A stretch of DNA of 64,000 nt, taken from an uncultured Dokdonella sp. GTDB lineage: Bacteria > Pseudomonadota > Gammaproteobacteria > Xanthomonadales > Rhodanobacteraceae. The translations under genes and the position numbers were made by a program. The notes below the pieces were generated by a model. That model was not told the DNA's origin, did not search any database, and worked only from the letters and a program-made list of their open reading frames with translations. Positions within the stretch are counted from its first letter, which is position 1, and every line of letters starts with the position of its first letter. Location of the stretch: the NCBI GenBank assembly GCA_934526015.1, contig CAKSZY010000004.1:1-64000 (forward strand), read 5' to 3'. This document shows, piece by piece, positions 1 to 10,481 of this stretch.

Positions 1-7
1 TTCCTTT

Positions 8-43
8 GGTTACTTTCCTTTGACGAGACAAAGGAAAGTAACC
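8..43. repeat. perfect 15-bp inverted repeat (hairpin)
   Basis: Positions 8-22 and 29-43 are exact reverse complements with a 6-base spacer, so the segment can form a 15-bp hairpin. It lies outside any gene. Similar GGTTACTTTC hairpins occur between genes in xanthomonads (recalled, not searched). There is no T-run, so I do not call it a terminator. Confidence 0.8.
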
Positions 44-50
44 CGCTCGC

Positions 51-196
51 CGCCGAGGCGAGCGGAACCCGTGGTTCGACACACCCAAGAGAGCGTGAAG
101 AGACAAGGCAGGAGCTGGATGCCGGCCTCCACCAGCATGACGGCGCAAGGGCGCCGCCGAGGCGAGCGGAACCCGTGGTTCAAAGCACCCAAGAGA
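51..196. repeat. pair of direct repeats, about 42 bp each
   Basis: A segment starting CGCCGAGGCGAGCGGAACCC and ending in CACCCAAGAGAG occurs at about 51-94 and again at about 155-196, an offset of 104 bases. A few bases differ near the middle. Together with the adjacent hairpin this forms an intergenic repeat cluster downstream of the DUF3224 gene. Confidence 0.7.
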
Positions 197-261
197 GAGC
201 GCAACGCGTCGGCGATGACGAGCTTCCGGCGGATGCCCATCGGAGCTCCCCGGTCCGCCCG

Positions 262-765
262 CTACGGCAAGCTGTACTCGAAAACGTAGCGATGCTCGCC
301 ATCGGCGATGACGATGTCGAACCTGCCGCGCAGGCCGACCAGTTCGCCGGTGCCCGAATCGGGAACCACGTGGACCGAAAGCGACGGCGTGCCGCGCGTC
401 ATCGTGCCGGTGTGCTGCAGGACGAAGCTGCCGGCGCGCTCATGCAGGCGTCCTTCGACGCGCTCGATGGCGACATAGGCGGCCGACCCGGATTCCCCGG
501 TCGTTGCGCTCAGCATCTGGCCCCGGGTGGTGGCGACTAGGTCGCCGGCGATCTGCTTGTCGATCGACATGCGCCCCAGCTTCGAGCCCTCGGCCTGCCC
601 CTCGAAAGCCAGCGGGGCGAGCTGGACGGTGAAGGTTCCACGGGCGATGCGGGTCATCGTCGGTTCCTCCGGGCTGGCGGGTGTCGTCGCGGCGGAAGCG
701 GACGCGCCGACGGCCATGGTCAGCACGGCCATGGCCATCGCAGGAAGCAGTGGGCGTCGCATCAT
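262..765 (-). CDS. exported DUF3224-type protein
   Basis: This gene encodes 167 residues. The first ~25 form a signal peptide ending in an Ala/Ser-rich ASASA-type cleavage region. The mature part (about residues 38-167) has the pattern of DUF3224 proteins: an ARGTFTV start, a central stretch with IDKQIAGDLVATTRGQML, and a C-terminal DSGTGEL..LRGRFDI motif. These proteins are predicted small beta-barrels of unknown role. Two consecutive ATG codons (765 and 762) could start it; I chose the first. A DUF2845-type gene lies upstream on the same strand with about 86 bp between, so they may be co-transcribed. Confidence 0.8.
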   Translation of the reverse strand: MMRRPLLPAMAMAVLTMAVGASASAATTPASPEEPTMTRIARGTFTVQLAPLAFEGQAEGSKLGRMSIDKQIAGDLVATTRGQMLSATTGESGSAAYVAIERVEGRLHERAGSFVLQHTGTMTRGTPSLSVHVVPDSGTGELVGLRGRFDIVIADGEHRYVFEYSLP

Positions 766-851
766 CGGGAAGGGTCCCGGCGGGCAAGGAGTCCGAGCCT
801 GCACCGCCGGCCCGGCCAAGGGAAAATCGGCGTCGCGGAAACGGCGGACGC

Positions 852-1127
852 TCAGCGCGTGCGGCCGATCTCGTCCTCGACCTGGACGACGGTGTCGTCG
901 ACCACCCACACGGTGATCGTGCGATCCCTGCGCTCGTAGGTCCAGATTTCCATCGGCGGCGTGCCGGCATCCCCTTCGATGCGGTCGAGCCGGTCCGGGT
1001 TGCCGCCGGCATCGCGCACGCGCTCGACCGGATCCCCGCGCGAGATCAGCTTCTTTCCGACCAGCGCGCTCTGCGCCTGCACACTGCCTGCGGCCAGCAC
1101 GAGGATGCACAACCAGCGCGACATCAT
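852..1127 (-). CDS. small exported DUF2845-type protein
   Basis: This encodes a 91-residue exported protein. Residues 1-19 form a signal peptide ending AQA. The remainder has the short layout of the DUF2845 family: a RGDPVERVRDAGGNPDR segment, then a WTYERRDRTITVWVVDDTV beta-hairpin at the C-terminus. Family function is unknown. The start is the first of two ATGs at 1127/1124 and is supported by an AGGAG sequence about 9 bases upstream. The usual Cys of the 'CG.P' motif in this family appears replaced here (AGGNP), so the family call is moderate. Confidence 0.7.
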   Translation of the reverse strand: MMSRWLCILVLAAGSVQAQSALVGKKLISRGDPVERVRDAGGNPDRLDRIEGDAGTPPMEIWTYERRDRTITVWVVDDTVVQVEDEIGRTR

Positions 1128-1277
1128 GGACCTGCACTCCTGCGGGACCGGATCATTTTCGCCGCGGGCTGTTTCATCGCGATGGCAAGCCCCGGGCGCA
1201 CAGACGCGGTCGGCATGCATGGCAGGGCGGCGGTGAGGGCCATGTGGAAGGACGACGCCGGCGCGGGTTTCGCGGCC

Positions 1278-4200
1278 TCAGGAAAGTCCGCTTCCGCCAC
1301 GGGCGTGCGCCGGCGCGGTCGCATCGGCGCGACGCCAGCGCGCCTGCAGGCGGGCCAGGGTGAGGAAGGCGGCCGGTGTCGTGTAGAGCGTGAGCCACTG
1401 GCTGACCAGCAGGCCGCCGACGATGGCGATGCCGAGCGGGCGGCGCATTTCCCAGCCCTCGCCCGACGACAGCACCAGCGGCAGGATGCCGAGCAGGGCA
1501 GCGAGGCTGGTCATCAGGATCGGCCGGAAGCGCAGCCGGGCCGCCTCGAGGATGGCCTCGCTGGCCGACAGGCCGCGCTCGCGTTGCGCGGCGAGCGCGA
1601 AGTCGACCATCAGGATGGTGTTCTTCATCACCACGCCGACCAGCAGGAACAGGCCGAGCAGCGAGATCAGGTTGAGCTCGCCGCCGAACGCGAGCAGGGC
1701 GAGCAGGGCGCCGACGCCGGCCGAGGGCAGGATCGACAGGATCGCCAGCGGCTGGATGTAGCTTTCATAGAGCACGCCGAGCACGAGATACACGGCCAGC
1801 ACGGCACCGAGGATCATCCAGATCTGCCGATCGCCGAGGTCGCCGAGGCTGGCGGCTTCCTCGCCGAGCCGCGCCTGCACCGCCGCCGGCAGCATGATTC
1901 CCGCCATCGCACGGTCGATCGCATCGAGCCCGTCGCCGAGCGCGATCCCGGGCGCCAGGGCGAAGCTGATGCGCGTCGACAGGAACTGCTGGCGGTGCTG
2001 GATGCGATCGGCAGCCATGCCGTATTCCCAGCGCGCGATCGCCGACAGCGGCACGCGCTGGCCGTCCGCACCGATCACGTGGACCTGCTCGAGCGTCTCC
2101 GGTCCCTGCGTGTAGCGCGGGTCGAGTTCCATCACCACGCGATACTGGTTGAGGCTCTCGTAGAGCGTGGCCACCTGGCGCTGGCTGAAGGAGTTGTCGA
2201 GCACGGTGGCGACCATGCGCATGTCGATGCCGAGCTGGCGCGCCTTGGTGCGGTCGATGTCGAGCACGACCTGGCGCATGCCCTCGTCGCCGCTGGAGTC
2301 GACATCGACGAGCTCCGGCAGCGCGGCCAGCGCTTCGCGCACGCGCGGCGTCCATTCGCGCAATGCGGCCATGTCGGCGGCGAGCAGCTGCAGGTCGTAG
2401 TTGCCGTCGTCGCCACCACCGCCGCCGCCGACGCGGATGTCCTGGTCGACCGACATCCACAGCATGCCGCCCGGCACCTTCGGCAGCTTCTGGCGCAGGC
2501 GGTTGATGACTTCGCGGCTCGACACGCCGCGTTCGGCGAGCGGCTTCATGCGGATCATCATCATGCCGTTGTTCACGCCGGTGTTGCCGCCGATGTAGCC
2601 GGAGATGTCGGCGATCGCCGGATCGCCCATCAGCAGTTCGCGGTAGGCCTGGATCTTCGGCTGCATGACCTGGAACGAGAGGCCGTCGTCGCCGCGCGCG
2701 AAACCGCGCACCTGGCCGGTGTCCTGTTCGGGCACGGTGCCGCGCGGCACCTCGGTGAACAGCCAGGCATTCAGCACCACCGCGCCGAGCAGGACGGCAA
2801 GCGCCAGCGGCGCGTGCGCGAGCGTGCGGCCGAGCGTGCGCAGGTAGACGCCGCGCAGGCGGTCGGACACGACGCTGCCGATGCGCTGCCAGGCCGGCAT
2901 CGCCGCGGCCGGTCGCGCGCGGCCGAGCAGGCGTGCGCACAGGCTCGGGGTCAGGCTCAGCGAGACCAGCAGCGAGGCCGCCATCGCCGCCACCAGGGTC
3001 AGCGAGAATTCGCGGAACAGGCGTTCGACGAAATCGTCGAGGAACAGGATCGAGACGAACACCACCGCCAGCGCGATGTTCATCGACAGCAGGGTGGTGC
3101 CGACTTCGCCGGCGCCGCGCATCGCCGCGTTCCACGGCGTCTCGCCGGCATCGATGTGGCGGCTGATGTTCTCCAGCACGACGATGGCGTCGTCGACGAT
3201 CAGCACGGTGGCGACGATCAGCGCCATCAGCGACATCGTGTTGAGCGAGAAGCCGGCCAGGGCGATGATCGCCAGCGCACCCGACAGCGACACCGGGATC
3301 GCCAGGCTCGGCACCAGCGCCGCGCGCAGGCTGCCGAGGAAGGCGAGCACCACCAGCACGACCAGGCCGACCGCAAGCAGCAGGGTGATCTCGGCCTCGT
3401 GCAGGGTCGCGCGGATCACCGGCGATCGGTCCATCACCACGCTCATGTCGACGTCGGCCGGCAGCAGCGCCTGCAGCGAATCCATCTGCGCGTGGATCGC
3501 ATCCACGGTCTCGATGACGTTGGCGCCGGGCTGCCGGCTGACCACCAGCAGCACGGCATCGCGGTCGTTGTGGAAACCGAGCGCATAGCGGTTCTCGACG
3601 CCCTCGGCGACCTCGGCGACGTCGCCGAGGCGGACCGCGCGGTCGTTGCGCCAGGCGATGACGAGGTCGCGGTATTCGGCGGCGGTGCGCAACTGCAGGC
3701 CGGCCTCGACCTGCCACTGGCGGTCGTCGCGCACGACATGGCCGAGCGGACGCAGCGCATTGGCGTTGCGGATCGCGCCGGCGACCTCGTCGAGGGCAAT
3801 GCCGTGGTGGTTGAGCGCATTCGGGTTCAGCGCGACGCGCACCGCCGGCAACGAACTGCCGCCGGCCTCGACCTGGCCGACGCCGGGGATCTGGGCGATC
3901 TTCTGCGCGATGATCGTCGAGGCGACGTCGTAGACCTGGCCCGGCGAGAGCGTCGGCGAGGCCAGGGCGAGAGCGAGGATCGGCGCCTGCGAGGGATTGA
4001 TCTTGCGGTACTGCGGCATGCCCGGCATGCCCGAGGGCAGCTGCGCACGCGAGGCATTGATCGCCGCCTGCACCTCGCGCGCGGCCTCGTCGATGTCGCG
4101 GCCGATGGCGAACTGCAGGTTGACCCGGGTCGAACCCTGGGTGCTGGTCGAGTCGATGCGGGTGATGCCGGGAATCGTGCCGAGGGCGCGCTCGAGCGGC

Positions 4201-4409
4201 GTCGCCACCGTCGCCGCCATCGATTCGGGGCTCGCGCCCGGCAGGCTCGCGCTGACCTGGATGGCCGGATAGTCGATCTGCGGCAACGGCGCCACCGGCA
4301 GCATGCGGTAGGCCAGCACGCCGGCGATCACGCAGGCCGCCGCCAGCAGCAGGGTGGCCACCGGCCGCTCGATGAACAGGCGCGACAGGTTGGTGCGCGC
4401 GGTATCCAT
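1278..4409 (-). CDS. mdtC: RND multidrug efflux pump subunit MdtC
   Basis: This 1,043-residue protein is an RND inner-membrane proton/drug antiporter, matching the family's usual length of about 1,030. It has the N-terminal TM1 (RPVATLLL), the ASLPGASPESMAATVATPLER porter motif typical of MdtC, the TM4 VDDAIVVLEN stretch with the two proton-relay Asp residues, and a second TM block near the C-terminus. A glycine run (GGGGGG followed by DD) interrupts the second porter domain. It is the last gene of mdtA-mdtB-mdtC. Its ATG shares one base with the TGA of mdtB (TGATG), which implies translational coupling. MdtB and MdtC form a heterotrimer in E. coli. No TolC-like or BaeSR gene adjoins. Confidence 0.93.
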   Translation of the reverse strand: MDTARTNLSRLFIERPVATLLLAAACVIAGVLAYRMLPVAPLPQIDYPAIQVSASLPGASPESMAATVATPLERALGTIPGITRIDSTSTQGSTRVNLQFAIGRDIDEAAREVQAAINASRAQLPSGMPGMPQYRKINPSQAPILALALASPTLSPGQVYDVASTIIAQKIAQIPGVGQVEAGGSSLPAVRVALNPNALNHHGIALDEVAGAIRNANALRPLGHVVRDDRQWQVEAGLQLRTAAEYRDLVIAWRNDRAVRLGDVAEVAEGVENRYALGFHNDRDAVLLVVSRQPGANVIETVDAIHAQMDSLQALLPADVDMSVVMDRSPVIRATLHEAEITLLLAVGLVVLVVLAFLGSLRAALVPSLAIPVSLSGALAIIALAGFSLNTMSLMALIVATVLIVDDAIVVLENISRHIDAGETPWNAAMRGAGEVGTTLLSMNIALAVVFVSILFLDDFVERLFREFSLTLVAAMAASLLVSLSLTPSLCARLLGRARPAAAMPAWQRIGSVVSDRLRGVYLRTLGRTLAHAPLALAVLLGAVVLNAWLFTEVPRGTVPEQDTGQVRGFARGDDGLSFQVMQPKIQAYRELLMGDPAIADISGYIGGNTGVNNGMMMIRMKPLAERGVSSREVINRLRQKLPKVPGGMLWMSVDQDIRVGGGGGGDDGNYDLQLLAADMAALREWTPRVREALAALPELVDVDSSGDEGMRQVVLDIDRTKARQLGIDMRMVATVLDNSFSQRQVATLYESLNQYRVVMELDPRYTQGPETLEQVHVIGADGQRVPLSAIARWEYGMAADRIQHRQQFLSTRISFALAPGIALGDGLDAIDRAMAGIMLPAAVQARLGEEAASLGDLGDRQIWMILGAVLAVYLVLGVLYESYIQPLAILSILPSAGVGALLALLAFGGELNLISLLGLFLLVGVVMKNTILMVDFALAAQRERGLSASEAILEAARLRFRPILMTSLAALLGILPLVLSSGEGWEMRRPLGIAIVGGLLVSQWLTLYTTPAAFLTLARLQARWRRADATAPAHARGGSGLS

Positions 4410-7400
4410 CACACCGCCGTTGCCGCCGGCACCGGCCGGCGCGTGCGCGTGAGGCGATCGAAGAACAGGTAGATCACCGGCGTGGTGAACAGGGTCAGCA
4501 CCTGGCTGACCAGCAGGCCGCCGACCATCACCAGGCCGAGCGGCTGGCGCAGCTCGGCACCGGAGCCGCTGGCGAACATCATCGGCACTGCCGCGAACAG
4601 CGCCGCCAGCGTGGTCATCAGGATCGGCCGGAAGCGCAGCAGGGCGGCGCGATGGATGGCCTCGCGCGGCGACAGGCCGTCGTCGCGCTCGGCCTCGAGG
4701 GCGAAGTCGACCATCATGATGCCGTTCTTCTTGACCAGGCCGATCAGCAGGATGATGCCGATCACCGCGATCAGGTCGAGGCTGCGCCCGCTGAGCAGCA
4801 GCGCGGCGAGCGCACCGACGGTGGCCGAGGGCAGGGTCGAGAGGATCGTCACCGGATGGATGAAGCTCTCGTAGAGCACGCCGAGCACGATGTACATGAC
4901 GACCACGGCGGCGAGGATCAGCCACAGCGTGCTCGAGAGCGAACTGCGGAACGCCTGCGCCGCACCCTGCAGGCGCAACTCGACCGCGGCCGGCAGGCCG
5001 ATCGCCTGCTGCGCGGCCTCGATCGCCGCGACCGCCTCGCCGAGCGAGGCACCCGGGGCGAGGTTGAACGACACCGTCGCCGCCGGGAACTGGCCGATGT
5101 GGTTGACCAGCAGCGGCGCCGTGCGCGTGCTGACGCGGGCGACGCCGGCGAGCGGCGTGTAGTCGCCGCTGGCGGTGGCGACATGGATGCGTCCGATCGC
5201 TTCCGGCCCGAGCTGGAACTGGGCGTCGGCCTCGAGCACGACGCGGTACTGGTTGGCATGGGTGAAGATGGTCGAGATCTGGCGCTGGCCGAAGGCGTCG
5301 TAGAGCGCCTCGGCAATCGCCGAAGCCTGGATGCCGAGCCGGGCGGCGGCGTCGCGGTCAATGTCGATCCAGGCCTGCAGGCCTTCCGACTGCAGGTCGG
5401 CGGCGACATCCGCCAGCGCCGGTTCGCCGCGCAGCCGTTCCAGCATGCGCGGCGTCCACGTCTCGAGCAGGTCGGCGTCGGGACTGGTCAGGGCAAAGCG
5501 GTACTGGCCGCGCGTCACCCGGTCCTCGATGCCGAGTTCCTGCACCGGTTGCAGGTAGAGGGTGATGCCGGCGACCGCGGCGGCGCGCTGCTGCAGGCGG
5601 GCGATGATGGCGAGGGCACCGTCGTCGCGCTCGGCGTGCGGCTTCAGCTCGATCAGCAGGCGGCCGCTGTTGAGGGTCGGGTTGCTGCCGTCGACGCCGA
5701 TGAACGAGGACAGCGAGGCGATGTCGGGGTCTTCGAGCAGGGCCTCGGCGAGCTTCTGCTGGCGTTCGGCCATCGCCTGGAACGACACCGAGGCCGGCGC
5801 CTCGCTGATGCCCTGGATGAGGCCGGCGTCCTGCACCGGGAAGAAGCCCTTCGGCACGGCCAGATAGAGCGCCGCGGTCAATGCCAGGGTGGCGACGGTG
5901 GCGGCGAGCATCAGCGGCTGGCGCGCCAGCGTCCAGTGCAGGGCGCGGTCGTAGGCGGCGATCATGCGGTCGAAGACATCGCCCTTGCGTCCCGCGTGCG
6001 CGGCATCGGCGACCGCGTGGTCGCGCCCGGCGGCGAGGAAGCGCGCGCACAGCATCGGCGTCAGGGTCAGCGAGACGACCAGCGAGATCGCGATCGCCAC
6101 CGCCAGGGTGATGGCGAACTCGTGGAACAGCCGGCCGACCACGTCGCCCATGAACAGCAGCGGGATCAGCACGGCGATCAGCGAGAGGGTCAGCGAGACG
6201 AGGGTGAAGCCGATCTGCCTGGCGCCGTCGAGCGCGGCGTCGAGCCTCGACTTGCCCTCCTCCAGATGGCGGGCGACGTTCTCCAGCATGACGATGGCAT
6301 CGTCGACGACGAAGCCGGTGGCGATGGTCAGCGCCATCAGGGTCAGGTTGTTGAGCGAGAAGCCGGCCAGCAGCATGAAGCCGAACGTCGCCACCAGCGA
6401 CAGCGGCACCGCCAGGCTCGGGATGATCGTGGCCGGGATCGTGCGCAGGAACACGAAGGTGACCAGCACGACCAAACCGATCGCCAGCAACAGTTCGACC
6501 TGCACGCCGCGGATCGAGGCGCGGATCGATTCGGTGCGGTCGCTCAGTACGGTCACTTCGACCGCGTCCGGCATCGCCGCGCGCAGTTGCGGCAGCAAGG
6601 CCTGGATGGCGTCGACGACTTCGATGACGTTGGCGCCGGGCTGGCGCTGGATGTTGACGAGGATCGCCGGCAGGTTGCCCGACCAGGCGGCGAGCTGGCG
6701 GTTTTCCGGGCCCTGTTCGATGCGGGCGACATCACCGAGGCGCAGCGGCGCGCCGTCGCGCCAGGCGACGATGAGGTCGCGGTATTCGGCGACCGTGCGC
6801 ATCTGGTCGTTGGCGTCGAGCATGATCGCGCGGATCGGGCCGTCGAAGCTGCCTTTCGGCATGTTGACGTTGGAGGCGGCGATCGCCGCGCGGATGTCGG
6901 CCATGCCGATGCCGGCATTGGCCAGCGCGGCCGGATTGACCTCGATGCGCATGGCCGGACGCTGGCCGCCGGCGAGGCTGACGAGGCCGACCCCGGGCTG
7001 CTGCGACAGGCGCTGGGCCATGCGCGTGTCGACGAGGTCATAGACCTCGGGCAGGGCCAGGGTCGGCGAGGTGACCGCGAGGGTGAGGATCGGCGTGTCG
7101 GCCGGGTTGACCTTGCGGTACACCGGCGGCATCGGCAGGTCGTTCGGCAGGAAGGTGTCGGCGGCATTGATCGCCGCCTGCACTTCCTGTTCGGCGACGC
7201 CGAGGTCGACGTCGAGGGAGAACTGCAGGGTGATCACCGAGGCGCCGCCCGAACTGGTCGAGGACATCTGGTTGAGGCCGGGAATCTGGCCGAGCCGGCG
7301 CTCGAGCGGTGCGGTGACCGCGCTGGTGGTCACCGACGGACTGGCGCCGGGATACAGGGTCAGCACCTGGATGATCGGGTAGTCGACCTGCGGCAGTGCC

Positions 7401-7504
7401 GCCACCGGCAACAGGCGATAGGCGAACAGTCCCGACATCAGCAAGGCGAGCATCAGCAGCGTGGTCGCCACCGGCCGCAGGATGAACGGGCGCGACAGGT
7501 TCAT
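4409..7504 (-). CDS. mdtB: RND multidrug efflux pump subunit MdtB
   Basis: This 1,031-residue RND transporter is paralogous to the downstream subunit. The [19 protein letters not shown] and [15 protein letters not shown] motifs match MdtB rather than MdtC, and TM4 carries [15 protein letters not shown] with the conserved Asp pair. Both large periplasmic porter loops and the C-terminal [14 protein letters not shown] motif are present, so it appears intact. The start ATG (7504) overlaps the mdtA stop by 4 bases (ATGA). It should work in the inner membrane with MdtC, MdtA and an outer-membrane TolC-type channel encoded elsewhere. Substrates cannot be inferred; in enterobacteria they include bile salts and novobiocin. 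Confidence 0.93.
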   Translation of the reverse strand: MNLSRPFILRPVATTLLMLALLMSGLFAYRLLPVAALPQVDYPIIQVLTLYPGASPSVTTSAVTAPLERRLGQIPGLNQMSSTSSGGASVITLQFSLDVDLGVAEQEVQAAINAADTFLPNDLPMPPVYRKVNPADTPILTLAVTSPTLALPEVYDLVDTRMAQRLSQQPGVGLVSLAGGQRPAMRIEVNPAALANAGIGMADIRAAIAASNVNMPKGSFDGPIRAIMLDANDQMRTVAEYRDLIVAWRDGAPLRLGDVARIEQGPENRQLAAWSGNLPAILVNIQRQPGANVIEVVDAIQALLPQLRAAMPDAVEVTVLSDRTESIRASIRGVQVELLLAIGLVVLVTFVFLRTIPATIIPSLAVPLSLVATFGFMLLAGFSLNNLTLMALTIATGFVVDDAIVMLENVARHLEEGKSRLDAALDGARQIGFTLVSLTLSLIAVLIPLLFMGDVVGRLFHEFAITLAVAIAISLVVSLTLTPMLCARFLAAGRDHAVADAAHAGRKGDVFDRMIAAYDRALHWTLARQPLMLAATVATLALTAALYLAVPKGFFPVQDAGLIQGISEAPASVSFQAMAERQQKLAEALLEDPDIASLSSFIGVDGSNPTLNSGRLLIELKPHAERDDGALAIIARLQQRAAAVAGITLYLQPVQELGIEDRVTRGQYRFALTSPDADLLETWTPRMLERLRGEPALADVAADLQSEGLQAWIDIDRDAAARLGIQASAIAEALYDAFGQRQISTIFTHANQYRVVLEADAQFQLGPEAIGRIHVATASGDYTPLAGVARVSTRTAPLLVNHIGQFPAATVSFNLAPGASLGEAVAAIEAAQQAIGLPAAVELRLQGAAQAFRSSLSSTLWLILAAVVVMYIVLGVLYESFIHPVTILSTLPSATVGALAALLLSGRSLDLIAVIGIILLIGLVKKNGIMMVDFALEAERDDGLSPREAIHRAALLRFRPILMTTLAALFAAVPMMFASGSGAELRQPLGLVMVGGLLVSQVLTLFTTPVIYLFFDRLTRTRRPVPAATAV

Positions 7505-8697
7505 GGCGTCGGCGTGGCCGCCGCCGGCGCCGCGTCGTCGGCGACGACCAGCGCCTTGCGCCCTTCGCCGAGGCGGTCGATGCCTTCCAGCACGACGCGC
7601 TCGCCGGCTGCGATGCCCTCGAGCACGGCGACGCGATTGCCGCTGCTCGCACCGAGCCGGACCACGCGCACGCTCGCCGTGTCGTCGGGCTTGATCACGT
7701 AGACATAGGTGCCGTCCTTGCCGAACTGCACGGCGGCGTCGGGGATCACCAGCGCCTCGTCGTCGGACACCTGCAGGCGCACGTTGACGAACTGGTTCGG
7801 GAACAGGGTGCGCTCGTCGTTGGCGAAGGTCGCGCGCAGGCGCAGGGTGCCGGTGTCGGGATCGATGCGGTTGTCCATGCTCGCCAGCGTGCCGCTGGCG
7901 AGGCGCTGGCGTTCCTCGCGATCCCAGGCCTCGACCGGCAGGTCGGGGTTCTTGCGCACCGCCGCCACCACTGCCGGCAACGCCGTCTCCGGCACCGAGA
8001 ACAGCACGCTGGCCGGCTGCATGCGGGTGATCGTGACGATGCCCTCGGCATCGCTGGCGCGCACGAGGTTGCCGGCATCGACGTTGCGCAGGCCGACGCG
8101 CCCGCTCATCGGCGCGGTGATGCGCGTGTAGTCGAGTTGCAGCCTGGCCTCGTCGACGGCCGCGCGGTCGATGTCGCGGCGACCCTCGAACTGGCGCACC
8201 TGCGCCTCGAGGTTGGCGACGTCCTGCGCCGAAACGTAGGCACTGCGGGCCAGGTCGCGGTAGCGCTGCAGCTGCAGGCGCGTGTTCTCGAGTTCGGCGA
8301 GGTTCTGCTTCTGCTGGCCCTGCGCCTGCGCCAGCCGCACCTTGAACGGCGCGGGGTCGATCTCGGCGAGCAGTTGCCCGGCCTCGACCTGCTGGCCTTC
8401 CTCGAACACGACCCTCAGCAGTTCGCCCTCGACGCGCGGGCGCACCGTCACCTGCTGCAGCGGCGTCACCGTGCCGAGCGCCTTGACCTGCACGACCAGC
8501 GGTTCGCGCACGACGGTGGCGACCCGCACCGGGGTCGGCTCGTTGCTCTGCCGCCAGCCACCGGGACCCTGGCGCGCGGCGCCGGCCTGGTCGTCTTCAC
8601 CGCCGCCAAGCCAGAACCAGAGCAGGCCGGCGGCGACGATGGCGAGGAGGATCAGTGCGATCCGGGTGGAACCCTTGAGGTTCATCGTGGCATCCAT
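7501..8697 (-). CDS. mdtA: efflux membrane fusion protein MdtA
   Basis: This periplasmic adaptor of the RND pump has an N-terminal membrane anchor (about residues 8-26, ending LLWFWLGGG), then barrel-sandwich and coiled-coil hairpin regions ([34 protein letters not shown]) and a C-terminal beta-barrel/MP domain. Length is 398 residues, near the family norm. The chosen ATG is 8697; a second ATG at 8685 gives MNLKGST and fits E. coli MdtA better, so the first four residues are uncertain. No strong ribosome site precedes either one. It is the first gene of mdtABC. A poorly structured gap of about 230 bp separates it from glnA upstream. Confidence 0.92.
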   Translation of the reverse strand: MDATMNLKGSTRIALILLAIVAAGLLWFWLGGGEDDQAGAARQGPGGWRQSNEPTPVRVATVVREPLVVQVKALGTVTPLQQVTVRPRVEGELLRVVFEEGQQVEAGQLLAEIDPAPFKVRLAQAQGQQKQNLAELENTRLQLQRYRDLARSAYVSAQDVANLEAQVRQFEGRRDIDRAAVDEARLQLDYTRITAPMSGRVGLRNVDAGNLVRASDAEGIVTITRMQPASVLFSVPETALPAVVAAVRKNPDLPVEAWDREERQRLASGTLASMDNRIDPDTGTLRLRATFANDERTLFPNQFVNVRLQVSDDEALVIPDAAVQFGKDGTYVYVIKPDDTASVRVVRLGASSGNRVAVLEGIAAGERVVLEGIDRLGEGRKALVVADDAAPAAATPTP

Positions 8698-8926
8698 CGA
8701 TACGGGGAACCCGCGCGGCGGCGGGCGGCGCGGCCGCGGCGCGTTCGCGGGCGAACGCGGAATCATGCGCTGGCAACCGGCGCTGGCGATCCGGCATGGT
8801 AGCGACGCGCCGGTGCAGGCTCCATGAACCGGCGTGTAAAGAAACGCATGCATGGCATGCGCGAGCCGCCACTGCGGCAGGCGGTCGCACGGCAAGCCGC
8901 CGCGGCCGCGGCCGTGCCGGCAGGGC

Positions 8927-10336
8927 TCAGATGGCGTAGTACATCTGGTATTCGAGCGGATGCGTGGAGGCGCGGAAGCGGGTCACCTCGAGCATCTTGG
9001 TCTCGATGTAGGCATCGATGAAATCATCGGAGAACACGCCGCCGGCGGTGAGGAAGGCGCGGTCCTTGTCGAGTGCCTCGAGGGCCTGGTCGAGCGAATG
9101 GCAGACGGTCGGGATGTTCTTCTCTTCCTCCGGCGGCAGGTCGTAGAGGTCCTTGTCCGAGGGCGCGCCCGGGTCGATCTTGTTGAGGATGCCGTCGAGG
9201 CCGGCCATCAGCAGGGCGGCGAAATTGAGGTAGCCGCTGTTGACCGGATCGGGGAAGCGGATCTCGATCCGCCGCGCCTTCGGGTTCGACACGAACGGAA
9301 TGCGGCAGCTCGCCGAACGGTTGCGCGCCGAATAGGCCAGCATGACCGGTGCCTCGAAGCCCGGCACCAGGCGCTTGTAGCTGTTCGTCGTCGAATTGGT
9401 GAAGGCGTTGATCGCCCGCGCGTGCCTGAAGATGCCGCCGATGTACCACAGCGCGGTCTGCGAAAGGCCGCCGTAGAGATCGCCGGAAAACAGGTTGGTC
9501 CCGGCCCGGGCCAACGACTGGTGCACGTGCATGCCGGAGCCGTTGTCGCCGACCAGCGGTTTCGGCATGAAGTTGGCGGTCTTGCCGTACTGGTGGGCGA
9601 CATTGCGGATGACGTACTTCATCGTCACCAGCTCGTCAGCCTTCTTCACCAGCGTGTTGAAGCGCGTGCCGATCTCGCACTGGCCGGCGGTGGCGACTTC
9701 GTGATGGTGCACCTCGACGACCTGGCCGAGCTTCTCCAGCACCTTGCACATCTCGCTGCGCAGGTCGTGCAGCGAATCGACCGGCGGCACCGGGAAATAG
9801 CCACCCTTGATCCCGGGCCGATGGCCGCTGTTGCCGCCCTCGCTGCGCTTGCCGGACGACCATGCGGCCTCTTCGGACTCGACCTCGAAGAACACCTTGC
9901 CGATGTCGTTCTGCCAGCGCACCGAGTCGAAGATGAAGAACTCCGGCTCGGGACCGAAGAAGGCGGTGTCGGCGATGCCGGTGGACTTCAGGTAAGCCTC
10001 CGCGCGCCGCGCCAGCGAGCGCGGATCGCGCGAATAGGCCTGCATGGTGTGCGGCTCGAGCACGTCGCAGGTCAGCATGAGGGTGGTGTCGGCCATGAAC
10101 GGATCGATCTGGGCGGTCGACGGATCCGGCATCAGCACCATGTCCGATTCGGCGATGCCCTTCCAGCCGGCGATCGACGAGCCGTCGAACATGCGGCCGT
10201 CCTCGAAGAAGGCCTCGTCGACCGAATGCGCCGGGAAGGTGACGTGATGCTGCTTGCCGAGCATGTCGGTGAAGCGCAGGTCGACGAAGCGCACGTCCTC
10301 GTCGCGGATCAGCTGGAGGACATCGGATGCGGACAT
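8927..10336 (-). CDS. glnA: glutamine synthetase type I
   Basis: This enzyme makes glutamine from glutamate, ammonium and ATP, the main nitrogen-assimilation step. It is 469 residues, the exact GSI-beta size. Visible motifs are [23 protein letters not shown], the ATP-binding [12 protein letters not shown] and [14 protein letters not shown]. The adenylylation loop has Tyr398 in [10 protein letters not shown], so ATase (GlnE) control is expected. The start is fixed by [13 protein letters not shown] and a GAGG about 6 bases upstream. In enterobacteria glnA precedes ntrBC; here ntrB/ntrC sit about 20 kb away. It diverges from uppP, and their control regions share about 145 bp. Confidence 0.97.
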   Translation of the reverse strand: MSASDVLQLIRDEDVRFVDLRFTDMLGKQHHVTFPAHSVDEAFFEDGRMFDGSSIAGWKGIAESDMVLMPDPSTAQIDPFMADTTLMLTCDVLEPHTMQAYSRDPRSLARRAEAYLKSTGIADTAFFGPEPEFFIFDSVRWQNDIGKVFFEVESEEAAWSSGKRSEGGNSGHRPGIKGGYFPVPPVDSLHDLRSEMCKVLEKLGQVVEVHHHEVATAGQCEIGTRFNTLVKKADELVTMKYVIRNVAHQYGKTANFMPKPLVGDNGSGMHVHQSLARAGTNLFSGDLYGGLSQTALWYIGGIFRHARAINAFTNSTTNSYKRLVPGFEAPVMLAYSARNRSASCRIPFVSNPKARRIEIRFPDPVNSGYLNFAALLMAGLDGILNKIDPGAPSDKDLYDLPPEEEKNIPTVCHSLDQALEALDKDRAFLTAGGVFSDDFIDAYIETKMLEVTRFRASTHPLEYQMYYAI

Positions 10337-10387
10337 GGAAAGCCTCGGCGGGTGCGTGCCGCTTGCGGACGCAACGGCGGGGGCGCG

Positions 10388-10416
10388 ATTGTGGCACCGG
10401 CGCGCGGGCGTTCCAA
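10388..10416 (-). promoter_or_regulatory. possible sigma-70 promoter of glnA
   Basis: On the minus strand a TTGGAA hexamer (10416-10411) and a CACAAT hexamer (10393-10388) are separated by 17 bases. Each matches four of six consensus positions. No sigma-54 element with a GG-N10-GC spacing was found here. The match is modest. Confidence 0.35.
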
Positions 10417-10481
10417 TTCGCATCACGCGGCGACGGCGGTTCTCCCCTATGCTTCGCAGCGGCTTGCCGTGGAACCTTCCT

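Noticed and set aside
1390..1761. Other short frames opposite RND genes
   Set aside because: They are antisense shadows of mdtC/mdtB and have no ribosome site.
681..4472. Long plus-strand open frame opposite mdtC
   Set aside because: Its translation is rich in Arg, His, Gln and Asp without motifs, typical of the antisense of a high-GC gene. The minus strand encodes a clear RND pump. The same applies to the plus-strand frame 4652-7702.
10337..10448. Sigma-54 promoter for glnA
   Set aside because: Looking for GG-N10-GC upstream of glnA gave no match, although NtrC is encoded nearby.
10449..10481. ATG start of uppP at 10449
   Set aside because: It lies inside a likely -10 box, and the protein fits the family better from GTG 10482.
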